Under the pieces are notes generated by a model. That model searched no databases. It had not been told where the DNA came from and was given only the letters and a program-made list of their open reading frames with translations. A stretch of 8,281 bases of DNA, from contig DPIB01000004.1 in NCBI GenBank assembly GCA_003522805.1, positions 1 to 8,281 of the forward strand. Reading direction: 5' to 3'. This DNA is from Fervidobacterium sp. GTDB lineage: Bacteria > Thermotogota > Thermotogae > Thermotogales > Fervidobacteriaceae. Below, piece after piece: positions 1-6,333 of this stretch (position 1 is its first letter; the number at the start of each line of letters is the position of its first letter). Made by a program: the position numbers and the translations under genes.

Positions 1-225
1 GGATTGGTTGTTCCACACATGGCAAGGATACTCGCAGGGCCAAAGCACAGAAACAACATCATCGCAACGCTACTCATAGGCGGTATACTCCTATCTGTTT
101 GTGATACAATTGCAAGAACACTCCTCAATCCTGTTGAAATCCCCGTCGGCATAATCACATCGTTCATAGGCGCACCGTTCATGTTCATCCTGATGAAAAT
201 GCAGGATAGTTCTGCGCAATTCTAA
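1..225 (+). CDS. FecCD/BtuC-family ABC permease, C-terminal end (5' partial)
   Basis: This is the carboxy end of an integral-membrane permease that moves iron-siderophore, heme or cobalamin across the inner membrane with a periplasmic binding protein and an ATPase. The reading frame is open from base 1 with no start, so 74 residues are visible. They begin GLVVPHMAR, followed by GPKHR, then a hydrophobic segment with the D-T-I-A-R-T sequence, then PVEIPVGIITSFIGAPFM, which are the hallmark blocks of the last third of the FecCD family. The family normally has about 320-350 residues, so roughly three quarters lies upstream. The frame ends in TAA 223-225 after a short polar tail. A FecC-type ATPase often follows this gene, but here no coding frame follows for 350 bases, so the permease is probably the last gene of its operon. 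The substrate cannot be chosen between siderophore, heme and B12. Family assignment is secure. Confidence 0.93.
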   Translation, partial: GLVVPHMARILAGPKHRNNIIATLLIGGILLSVCDTIARTLLNPVEIPVGIITSFIGAPFMFILMKMQDSSAQF

Positions 226-285
226 AGAATCTTATCCACCCTAAAACAATATTGATAAGACCAAATAGCATCCATAACTGACTGT

Positions 286-305
286 AAATATTGACAAATA
301 TTGAC
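286..305. repeat. Tandem 10-bp direct repeat with two TTGACA hexamers
   Basis: AAATATTGAC occurs twice head to tail (286-295 and 296-305). Each copy continues into A, giving TTGACA at 291-296 and 301-306. TTGACA is the consensus -35 hexamer, but no good -10 box lies 16-18 bases beyond either copy (best is TATCGT at 325-330), and the second copy runs into the hairpin arm. The ten-base spacing, one helical turn, would also suit a protein-binding site. Function is unproven. Confidence 0.4.
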
Positions 306-337
306 AAAGAACGATAGTGGAAAATATCGTTCTTTGT
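304..337 (+). terminator. Perfect 13-bp hairpin, probable terminator of the FecCD operon
   Basis: Bases 304-316 are the exact reverse complement of 325-337, leaving an 8-base loop (GTGGAAAA). It starts 78 bases after the permease stop codon and before the next gene, which fits an operon-end terminator. The stem has only moderate GC content, and the bases after it (TACTAG) are not a run of T. It is therefore a weak match to an intrinsic terminator, and could instead be an mRNA-stabilising or regulatory hairpin. Confidence 0.45.
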
Positions 338-550
338 TACTAGCACATCAACTAAACTCTTTACGAAATGACATAAAACCGTAGAACTCCAAAAATAAAC
401 CTGAACTTATTGTTGCAACGACGGGTCTAAATAATTGTTTTGTGACAGAGATTCGTATGGACAGGAACACTGATTTCCAAAGTATATCCACGATAGCTCT
501 GGATGTTTGTAAATCTGTTAAAAATTGCAAAGCACATCGTTCCTGTTACA

Positions 551-590
551 ACAAATACTAAAAGAGGTGAGTGGAATGAAACGAAGGTGG
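551..590 (+). repeat. Duplicated start region, copy 1 (leader, RBS and first codons)
   Basis: These 40 bases match 2038-2077 at 39 positions; the only difference is A562 versus G2049. The block covers the GAGGTGA ribosome binding site, the ATG and the codons for MKRRW. Upstream of 551 and just downstream of 590 similarity falls sharply, so this is a sharply bounded shared segment and not just two ordinary ribosome binding sites. Confidence 0.85.
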
Positions 591-1820
591 GTGTACGTTG
601 TGTTGTCAGTGTTTTTGATGATCTTTCTATTGTATTCCTGCACTTCTCCGACGGGAACAAACGAAGGCAATAAAACAAACGAAGTGACGATTACCATCGA
701 TAGGGAAGGAGCCCAAAGGAACGCCTCGTTCGTTGCAGTCCAAGACGGATTAGAGGGAACATGGAAAGAACTCACGGGGAGTAATGGTACTTACGAATAT
801 AAAGTGAACGATTCAGCTGGAGTCTATTCAATCGTTGCAGTCGATGAAGACACTCACAGCGATCATTTCCACACGAGACTTTTCCATGGAACATTGGCTG
901 AAGCAAAAACGGTTAATTTTGAATTCGACTATGACAAAAGCGCAGACTTTGCAAAACTCAATATCACAGTTCCTGAGAGTTACGCTAATGCAGCCGTTAG
1001 TGTTTTTTTCTTGAAACATGAGGCACCGTACAATATTCCACAAGATGGTAAGACAGTGGTAAAACTGCCAAAAGGTAGTGGTGAATTGGTTGTCGTTATA
1101 CATGATTTGGATACTCAAGCTGCAACAAAGGTTTACATCGACAGAGCGTTCAGTTTTCAAGGCGATAAGTCTCTGACAATAGAAGAGAGCAAACTGAAAA
1201 GCTTTGGAAAAGAAATAAAAGGTGGAGATAGTGAGATTACGTATTATTGGGTCTTAAGTAAGACGTTGGTTCCTGGAAGCGTGATCTCAAACATGAAAAT
1301 TCCAGACGAAGAAGTGAAGAGTAGTGATAGGTACATGGCCGAATATTTACAATGGGGAGAGCCATTCATAAATTGGTGGAAGGTTACAAAAGAGGGCATT
1401 CCTATCACAGTTACGGACGGAATTAAGACACTCGAATCTGCAGCATCTACAATATCTGCCACCGGCACTGAAAGTGAACTTCCAAAAGTGACTTTGAATC
1501 GTTACGAAAGTCCGATAACGGAATATGATGTAAAATACTATAATTTCGACATCTCGAAGAGAATTGAAACAGACCCATCACCGGTGGGTACACATTTCAT
1601 AACGGTGACACCGGGCTATTTGGAGAAAACAGATTATGTTTACACGTTTCCAAAGATAACGTTAGATAATTGGAAAAGTACATACAATCCTGTAGCTAAC
1701 TATGTAGTACAAACACTGAAAATATGTTTATCACCAAACACAATAGATGGGATAAATTCACTCACACCTGGAATTGAATGGACGGTTTTTCTTTCTGATT
1801 TAGTGGGAAGCACAATGTAA
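576..1820 (+). CDS. Putative secreted lipoprotein, paralogue A (414 aa, unknown family)
   Basis: I do not recognise the family. The protein starts MKRRW, has a hydrophobic stretch at residues 5-20 and a lipobox L-L-Y-S-C with the cysteine at residue 22, so it should be cleaved by signal peptidase II and lipid-anchored. A short polar linker (23-36) leads to two beta-rich segments, about 37-118 and 127-204, that can be roughly aligned to each other and look like tandem Ig- or transthyretin-like sandwiches. The rest (220-414) contains a YYWVLSKTLVP block, an SAASTISATGT block and a conserved end, ITLDNWK...YNP...ICLSPNTID. ATG 576 is preferred over the in-frame TTG at 525 because GAGGTGA (564-570) lies 5 bases before it and the signal peptide begins there. 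A 57%-looking paralogue (estimated by eye, not computed) follows 242 bases downstream. The role could be binding or surface structure; no catalytic motif is visible. Confidence 0.85.
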   Translation: MKRRWVYVVLSVFLMIFLLYSCTSPTGTNEGNKTNEVTITIDREGAQRNASFVAVQDGLEGTWKELTGSNGTYEYKVNDSAGVYSIVAVDEDTHSDHFHTRLFHGTLAEAKTVNFEFDYDKSADFAKLNITVPESYANAAVSVFFLKHEAPYNIPQDGKTVVKLPKGSGELVVVIHDLDTQAATKVYIDRAFSFQGDKSLTIEESKLKSFGKEIKGGDSEITYYWVLSKTLVPGSVISNMKIPDEEVKSSDRYMAEYLQWGEPFINWWKVTKEGIPITVTDGIKTLESAASTISATGTESELPKVTLNRYESPITEYDVKYYNFDISKRIETDPSPVGTHFITVTPGYLEKTDYVYTFPKITLDNWKSTYNPVANYVVQTLKICLSPNTIDGINSLTPGIEWTVFLSDLVGSTM

Positions 1821-2062
1821 GGCACTATCAACATCGAGAACGAAATCATCGAAGGCAATTGTTTTGTAAGATTTCTATTTCGAAAGTAATGTTGCTTAAA
1901 TTATCATTTGAAGGCATGTTCACATACCATTTTTAACCGGCAGTGCGGTTTGAATAATTCTGCTGTAGTAAACTCGGGTTTAGCAGGGTAAAAGTTATTT
2001 GAAGATTTACCTGCAATTATTTGGGGCGGATATTTCTACAAATACTAAGAGAGGTGAGTGGA
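1821..2062. other. Spacer between the two lipoprotein genes, with small inverted repeats
   Basis: No gene is visible. Two imperfect stems occur. AACCG 1935-1939 pairs with CGGTT 1946-1950. CTGCT 1960-1964 pairs with AGCAG 1982-1986, enclosing AAAC 1970-1973 and GTTT 1978-1981 around a TCGG tetraloop, with a 5-base bulge. Neither is followed by a T tract, so they are not classical terminators and the two lipoprotein genes may share a transcript. The last 25 bases repeat the leader of the first gene. Confidence 0.4.
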
Positions 2063-2077
2063 ATGAAACGAAGGTGG
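2038..2077 (+). repeat. Duplicated start region, copy 2
   Basis: Second copy of the 40-base block described for 551-590, again carrying GAGGTGA (2051-2057), the ATG (2063-2065) and the MKRRW codons. It confirms the start choice for both lipoproteins, because the conserved register begins at these ATG codons and not at the upstream in-frame alternatives. Confidence 0.85.
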
Positions 2078-3286
2078 ATATACGTTATTTTGGCAACGTT
2101 TTTTGCGGTATTTTTCTTGTACTCTTGTACTTCTCCGACACAGAATAACGGCAGCAATAATGAGACAACCAACAACGAGGCAACCAATAGTGATGTAACC
2201 ATTGTCATCGACAGATCTGGCGCTAACAGAAATGCTACACTCGTCTTGGCTCAAGACGGATTAGAGGGAACATGGAAAGAACTCACGGGAACTAATGGTA
2301 CTTACAAATTCACGGTTAACAATGAACAAGGTGTCTATTCCATAGCTGCCGTTGACGAGATAACTAATGGCAGCCAAATAAGACTTTTCCATGGAACGTT
2401 AGCAGAGGCAAAGACGGTTAACATACCTTTCGCTCCTGTTGAGGTAGACTATGCAACCTTGACAATCAACATTCCAAATTATCCAGGTGCAAAGGTTGGT
2501 GTTTTCTTTCTTAACAATCATGTGTATGATTACCTCGATGATAATGGTTCGGTTCCCATAAATATTTCAAAGGGAGAAGGAGAATTGGTTATATTCGTGT
2601 ATGATGAAAATATGGACTTTCAGCTGACAAAAATTTATCTCAATAGAGATTTCACTCTCCAAAGTAGCAAAACTCTAGAAATATCTGGAACTGCTCTTGA
2701 AAATCCAAGCCAGATAGAAGGTGAAGACGTTGTGTATGGATGGATTTTAGATAAAACAATTGTTCCAGCACACGCTGCATATGAGAAGGTTAAAATACCA
2801 CAAGATAAAATTAAAGATACCGATATGTATGAAGCGTACCACCACTACTTTAGGGATTATCTCTCCGTTTATTGGACCAAAATTACAAAAGACGTACCAG
2901 TTACAATTCCGGAAGGAGTGAAAACACTGACACCTGCAACTACGACGATAAGTGCCACGGGAGTTGAGAATAATCTACTACCAAAGATAACATTTTCTCC
3001 ATACCAAAGTGAGATATCAGGCTACGAAGTAAAATACTATAAGTTGCACGTCAATTATAACTGTTATATAACCATAACGTCTGGATACTTAGCTCAATTA
3101 AGCGACAACATATACACGTTCCCGAATATAACCTTAGATAATTGGAAAAATGAATACAATCCTTCCGGCAATTATGTGGTATATTCACTTGATATATGTC
3201 TATCACCGAACACGATAGACGAAATGAATTCACTGAAAGTTGAAAGTGAGTGGGTAGATTTCACTACATGGTTAGGAGGCCTTTGA
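2063..3286 (+). CDS. Putative secreted lipoprotein, paralogue B (407 aa, unknown family)
   Basis: This is a clear paralogue of the preceding gene with the same plan and no recognised family. It has MKRRW, a hydrophobic core (residues 5-20) and a lipobox F-L-Y-S-C with cysteine 22, so it is a predicted lipid-anchored extracytoplasmic protein. The tether (25-45) is longer than in paralogue A and is an Asn/Thr-rich degenerate pentapeptide repeat (NNETT NNEAT NSDVT). Two beta-rich segments follow (about 45-122 and 130-207), then the shared YGWILDKTIVP block, the TTTISATGVE block and the end ITLDNWK...YNP...ICLSPNTID. One extra cysteine (334) is absent from paralogue A; cysteine 379 is shared. ATG 2063 is chosen from GAGGTGA at 2051-2057 and the signal peptide. 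A strong terminator begins 51 bases after the stop, so this gene ends its transcript. No catalytic residues stand out. Confidence 0.85.
   Translation: MKRRWIYVILATFFAVFFLYSCTSPTQNNGSNNETTNNEATNSDVTIVIDRSGANRNATLVLAQDGLEGTWKELTGTNGTYKFTVNNEQGVYSIAAVDEITNGSQIRLFHGTLAEAKTVNIPFAPVEVDYATLTINIPNYPGAKVGVFFLNNHVYDYLDDNGSVPINISKGEGELVIFVYDENMDFQLTKIYLNRDFTLQSSKTLEISGTALENPSQIEGEDVVYGWILDKTIVPAHAAYEKVKIPQDKIKDTDMYEAYHHYFRDYLSVYWTKITKDVPVTIPEGVKTLTPATTTISATGVENNLLPKITFSPYQSEISGYEVKYYKLHVNYNCYITITSGYLAQLSDNIYTFPNITLDNWKNEYNPSGNYVVYSLDICLSPNTIDEMNSLKVESEWVDFTTWLGGL
2162..2200 (+). repeat. Degenerate 15-base in-frame repeat coding the Asn/Thr tether
   Basis: Codons here read E-T-T-N-N, E-A-T-N-S, D-V-T: about 2.5 copies of a five-codon unit just after the lipidated cysteine. 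Paralogue A has only a shorter, unrepeated linker at this place. A tract like this can lengthen or shorten by slippage and sets how far the folded part stands off the membrane. Confidence 0.6.
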
Positions 3287-3337
3287 ACGTTTCAATCATC
3301 GAGGTCTGGAAAAACTAATGTATCAGACGATAGCATG

Positions 3338-3370
3338 CCGAGGGCTTAAAGCCCTCGGTTTTTGTTTTTA
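3338..3370 (+). terminator. Strong intrinsic terminator after the lipoprotein pair
   Basis: CCGAGGGC (3338-3345) pairs with GCCCTCGG (3351-3358); one more T-A pair can close a tiny loop. The stem is followed by TTTTTGTTTTTA. This GC-rich 8-bp stem with a long T run is a textbook rho-independent terminator on the + strand, 51 bases after the stop of the second lipoprotein. It separates that transcript from the ABC exporter operon. Confidence 0.93.
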
Positions 3371-3451
3371 TTAACTGCTTCTACAGTCCTCTGTCTCATC
3401 AAAATCACATCGAGTACCTCTCTTAATCCTTTCTTTTCACATACTTCATCT

Positions 3452-3476
3452 TTGTAACAGCATATTCTGTTATAAT
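3452..3476 (+). promoter_or_regulatory. Promoter -10 box inside a near-palindromic operator candidate
   Basis: TATAAT at 3471-3476 is a perfect -10 hexamer 75 bases before the first gene of the exporter operon. It overlaps a 24-bp near-palindrome at 3452-3475 with arms TTGTAACAG and CTGTTATAA around CATATT; 10 of 12 base pairs match, including an uninterrupted TAACAG/CTGTTA core. The position over the -10 box is where a dimeric repressor of the TetR, MarR or GntR type would block RNA polymerase. No clear -35 hexamer lies 16-18 bases upstream (the sequence there is near ATCTTT), which would fit a regulated or activator-dependent promoter. No regulator gene is in the window. Confidence 0.6.
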
Positions 3477-3538
3477 TCAATAGAACTAATTAGAACGTGA
3501 TATTTGTTTAGATATTTACTTAATTCATCATATCTTGA

Positions 3539-3553
3539 GAGGTGGTTACCTTG
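3539..3553 (+). promoter_or_regulatory. Ribosome binding site that decides a TTG start
   Basis: GAGGTG at 3539-3544 lies six bases before TTG 3551. This is the same register as in the two lipoprotein genes (GAGGTG, six bases, ATG). The in-frame GTG at 3542 overlaps the binding site and cannot use it. GTG 3554 would be nine bases away and is the only alternative. Confidence 0.7.
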
Positions 3554-4303
3554 GTGCAAGTGAATAATATCTCAAAGTCGTTTGTCAACAGGAAGAAGAA
3601 AAAGATAGAGGCTGTTAAGAATGTCTCTTTCGAATGTCGTTCTGGTGAGATATACGGTCTGCTCGGACCAAATGGTGCTGGGAAGACGACAACGCTGAGG
3701 ATCATAGCAACTCTCCTCAAACCAGATAGTGGGGCTGTGATAGTCAATGGCCTGGATAATCAGAAAGAGCCAGACAAGGTGAGGGCGATGATAGGTTTTC
3801 TCACGAGTGATATGAAGGTATCGGGTAACCTCACTGGAAGGGAATTTCTAAGGTTCTTCGGTCAATTGAATCATCTATCGGAAGAGAAAATAGAAGAACG
3901 CACGAGGATGCTTGTGGAGATGCTCGACATGGCAGACTTCATAGATAGATCACCTAACAAGCTATCGAGTGGCATGAAACAGAAATTATCGATTGCAATA
4001 AGCCTCATCCACGACCCAGATGTCATAATCTTCGATGAACCTACGAACGGACTTGACATATTCGCTTCCAAGGTTGTAACAGATTTTCTCAAAGAGATGA
4101 AAAGGCAGCAAAAGACGATCATCATTTCCACGCACATAATGTCCGTTGCCGAAAAGCTCTGCGATCAGCTTGGGCTCATATTCAATGGCCAATTGGTAGA
4201 AAATGATACGATAGAGAATATCCTCAAAAAGCACGAAGCTGCAGAGATAGAAAATGTCTTTTTTGCCTATGCGAATTCTATGGGAGTGATTCAAAATGCT
4301 TAA
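3551..4303 (+). CDS. natA: NatA-like ABC transporter ATP-binding protein
   Basis: This is the ATPase subunit of an ABC-2 type exporter. It acts on the cytoplasmic face of the membrane as a dimer with the permease encoded next. From the TTG start (250 residues), Walker A GPNGAGKTT is at 39-47, the signature LSSGMKQ begins at 138, Walker B VIIFDEPTNGLD is at 158-169, and the switch histidine is H195 (STH). The Q-loop region reads IGFLTSDMKVSGNLTGRE and has no glutamine at the usual place, as in NatA and related exporters. A basic run, NRKKKK, precedes the first strand-turn. The length is normal for the family. It is first in a four-gene operon; its stop overlaps the permease start by 8 bases, which implies translational coupling. 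The NatA name rests on family resemblance and the NatB-like partner. Na+ as substrate is an inference; drugs, peptides or other cations remain possible. Confidence 0.88.
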   Translation: MVQVNNISKSFVNRKKKKIEAVKNVSFECRSGEIYGLLGPNGAGKTTTLRIIATLLKPDSGAVIVNGLDNQKEPDKVRAMIGFLTSDMKVSGNLTGREFLRFFGQLNHLSEEKIEERTRMLVEMLDMADFIDRSPNKLSSGMKQKLSIAISLIHDPDVIIFDEPTNGLDIFASKVVTDFLKEMKRQQKTIIISTHIMSVAEKLCDQLGLIFNGQLVENDTIENILKKHEAAEIENVFFAYANSMGVIQNA

Positions 4304-5516
4304 AGATGCATTGATAATAATGGGAAAGGAACTGAAGAATATATTCAGAGACAAACGCACGATATTTTCTACTATTATATTACCAGTCGTGTTGTTCCCT
4401 GTCATGTTTGGAATAATCGGACTCATAACAAAAGCAAATGAAGAGGCAAAAGCAAAGGCGGAATATACAGTGTATATAGAAAGTACACTATCACAACCAG
4501 ACGAGCTAACAAAAGTGATAGATGAAATTCATAAAGTTGGCAATTTTGGAATCGTAAACGATGGTATCAATGAGAAGGCTATAGAGTCTAATTCCACCGC
4601 TGTAGGTTTGAAAATAGGCAAGAATGGTGATATTTTCGTTGCCACAGTAATTTATAATTCAGTGAAGGAAAAGAGTACATATGCTGCACAAAAGATAAGG
4701 GAAGCCTTGATGAATCTGAATAGTGAGCTCGTTTCAGCAGAGCTCTTGTCAAGAGGCATAAATCCAGAAGAATTGAATTTTGTTCAGGTAAATGATATGG
4801 TTGTTGGAGTATCAGCAGAAAATGGCAATGTGGAAGAGGCAAAGGCAAAAGGGCAATTTACCCAAATACTTGCAGTGTTGGTACCTTATTTCCTACTTAT
4901 ATACATCTTTGCAGGCTCAATGGGGCTAGGAATCGATACAACGGCTGGTGAGAAAGAACGAGGAAGTTTGTCCATATTGCTCGTCAACCAAGTATCAAGA
5001 ACATCTATTGCACTTGGAAAGATGCTATATCTCATGCTCATGTCGGTACTTACGTCCGTCTTGAATTTAGTTGGACTTGTAATAGGATTGTATCTTGAAA
5101 TGTCGTTCTTAGGCGAGGCAAACATGCCATTTTCCATAGAAATTGGTGCAGCAGGCTACGTACTATTGTTCATAACAGTCATATTGCTTGCATTACTCTC
5201 TTCAGGTATCATAACCCTTATTGGAAGCCTTGCAAGGAGCGTTAAAGAAGCAACTGGATATATCACTCCTATATATATGATTGTACTTCTCTTTGGTATC
5301 TCGACGATGCAATCGGAAGGTAGTAAGGCATTTTATTATTACGCAGCACCGTTCATAAACATAATTTTCGGTATGAAGGATATTTTCATGGGGACGTTCT
5401 CGGTAGCAAATTTCTTGACCATGTTTATCGTTAATAGTGCGTTGGTCGTGTTGTTCGTGTATCTGACTGCAAAGATTTTCAATTCTGAGAAGGTTTTAGA
5501 GGTAACAACCGAGTAA
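4296..5516 (+). CDS. natB: NatB-like ABC-2 permease with large extracytoplasmic domain
   Basis: This is the membrane subunit (406 residues) of the exporter formed with the upstream ATPase, resembling NatB-type Na+ efflux permeases. It opens with the typical cytoplasmic motif KELKNIFRDKRT followed by a first membrane segment (about 24-45). A hydrophilic domain of roughly 140 residues outside the membrane (46-187) follows, then segments at about 188-210, 242-266, 284-311, 322-337 and 372-393. After segment 2 comes TAGEKERGSLSILLVNQVSRTSIALGK, the coupling-loop motif characteristic of ABC-2 permeases of this class. Six segments mean a half-size permease that should dimerise. ATG 4296 is preceded by GGGAGTGAT (4282-4290) inside the end of the ATPase gene. 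The extracytoplasmic domain is flanked by two similar Ala/Lys/Glu-rich stretches (residues 48-56 and 179-187). The class is firm; substrate is inferred only. Confidence 0.87.
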   Translation: MLKDALIIMGKELKNIFRDKRTIFSTIILPVVLFPVMFGIIGLITKANEEAKAKAEYTVYIESTLSQPDELTKVIDEIHKVGNFGIVNDGINEKAIESNSTAVGLKIGKNGDIFVATVIYNSVKEKSTYAAQKIREALMNLNSELVSAELLSRGINPEELNFVQVNDMVVGVSAENGNVEEAKAKGQFTQILAVLVPYFLLIYIFAGSMGLGIDTTAGEKERGSLSILLVNQVSRTSIALGKMLYLMLMSVLTSVLNLVGLVIGLYLEMSFLGEANMPFSIEIGAAGYVLLFITVILLALLSSGIITLIGSLARSVKEATGYITPIYMIVLLFGISTMQSEGSKAFYYYAAPFINIIFGMKDIFMGTFSVANFLTMFIVNSALVVLFVYLTAKIFNSEKVLEVTTE

Positions 5517-5567
5517 TTTGTTAAGATTTAGTAGAGTCTCTTAAAACTTTATAAAGGAGGAATCTGG

Positions 5568-6308
5568 ATGATAAGGGCAGTTGGACTTACAAAGAAGTTC
5601 GGTGATTTCATTGCGGTGGATGGCATCAACCTAAATGTCAATCAGGGCGAGGTCTTCGGTTTTCTCGGCCCAAATGGTGCTGGTAAGACGACAACGATAA
5701 AGATGCTTACTGGTACGCTAAAACCTACGGCAGGCAGTATCGAAATACTAGGAATGGACATGAAGAACTATCCAATAGAGATAAAGAGAAGAATAGGTGT
5801 TGCGCCTGATGAGCCAAGGATATACGAGCATCTCAAAGGTTATGAGTTTTTGGAATTCATTATATCCATATACAAACTTGACAAGACAGAGATGAAAGTT
5901 AAGATAGAGGAACTCTGCGATGCCTTCGAGGTAGATTATTTGGATAAGCTTGCAGGTGAAATGTCTCATGGAATGAGGCAAAAGCTAATGCTCATTTCTG
6001 TACTCATGAGAAAGCCGGAAGTACTCTTTATGGACGAACCTACCGTTGGACTGGATGCAAAGAGTGCGAAAATACTTAAGGAACTTCTTATGAAATATGC
6101 GAGAGAAGGCACGACAGTTTTCATGACGACGCATATTTTGGAAATTGCAGAGAAGATGTGTGACAGGATCGCAATTATAAACAAGGGGCAGATCATAGCC
6201 GAGGCATCTGTAAGTGAACTGAAGGAGAAATATCGTGCGTCTCTTGAAGATATATTCTTATCTCTGACTGCAACGAACGATATTAAAGATATAGTCGATA
6301 GTTTGTGA
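5568..6308 (+). CDS. ABC-2 exporter ATP-binding protein (second pair)
   Basis: This is the second ATPase of the operon (246 residues), predicted to energise the full-size permease that follows. Walker A GPNGAGKTT is at 34-42 and the signature region MSHGMRQK at 132-139, where HG replaces the classical SG, as is common in multidrug-type ABC-2 ATPases. Walker B VLFMDEPTVGLD is at 152-163, with D-loop AKS after it, and the switch histidine is H189. The Q-loop carries PDEPRIYEHL, with glutamate at 82. All catalytic residues are present. A strong ribosome binding site, AAAGGAGG (5553-5560), lies 7 bases before ATG 5568, so this gene is independently well translated despite being third in the operon. 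The gap to the natB-like gene is 51 bases with no terminator or clear promoter. It differs clearly from the first ATPase, so the two are not a recent duplication. Substrate is unknown. Confidence 0.9.
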   Translation: MIRAVGLTKKFGDFIAVDGINLNVNQGEVFGFLGPNGAGKTTTIKMLTGTLKPTAGSIEILGMDMKNYPIEIKRRIGVAPDEPRIYEHLKGYEFLEFIISIYKLDKTEMKVKIEELCDAFEVDYLDKLAGEMSHGMRQKLMLISVLMRKPEVLFMDEPTVGLDAKSAKILKELLMKYAREGTTVFMTTHILEIAEKMCDRIAIINKGQIIAEASVSELKEKYRASLEDIFLSLTATNDIKDIVDSL

Positions 6309-6333
6309 GTTCGTGAGAGCGTGGTGTGGTGAT

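Larger units (their letters stand above)
226..575. other. 350-bp non-coding gap
   Basis: Apart from the 10-bp tandem repeat and the hairpin near 304-337, I see no gene here on either strand. The minus-strand open frame covering 348-530 begins with TTG, has no ribosome binding site and resembles no family. A promoter for the lipoprotein gene must lie here, but no convincing -35/-10 pair stands out. The nearest is TTGCAA 525-530 with TACAAC 547-552 (16-base spacing), which is weak. Bases 551-575 belong to the leader shared with the paralogue downstream. Confidence 0.5.

Noticed and set aside
348..530. Minus-strand frame of 60 codons in the gap before the lipoproteins.
   Set aside because: TTG start without a ribosome binding site and no recognisable motif; likely chance.
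3542..3550. GTG 3542 as start of the NatA-like gene.
   Set aside because: It lies within its own ribosome binding site; TTG 3551 has the spacing used by other genes here.
3986..4426. Long antisense open frame (146 codons) across the end of the NatA-like gene and the start of the permease.
   Set aside because: It lies opposite clear conserved ABC motifs and has low-complexity shadow composition.
5521..5556. TTAAGA/TCTTAA stem and CTTTATAAAG palindrome between the natB-like gene and the second ATPase.
   Set aside because: AT-rich, a large loop or no loop, no T tract; insufficient for a terminator or riboswitch.
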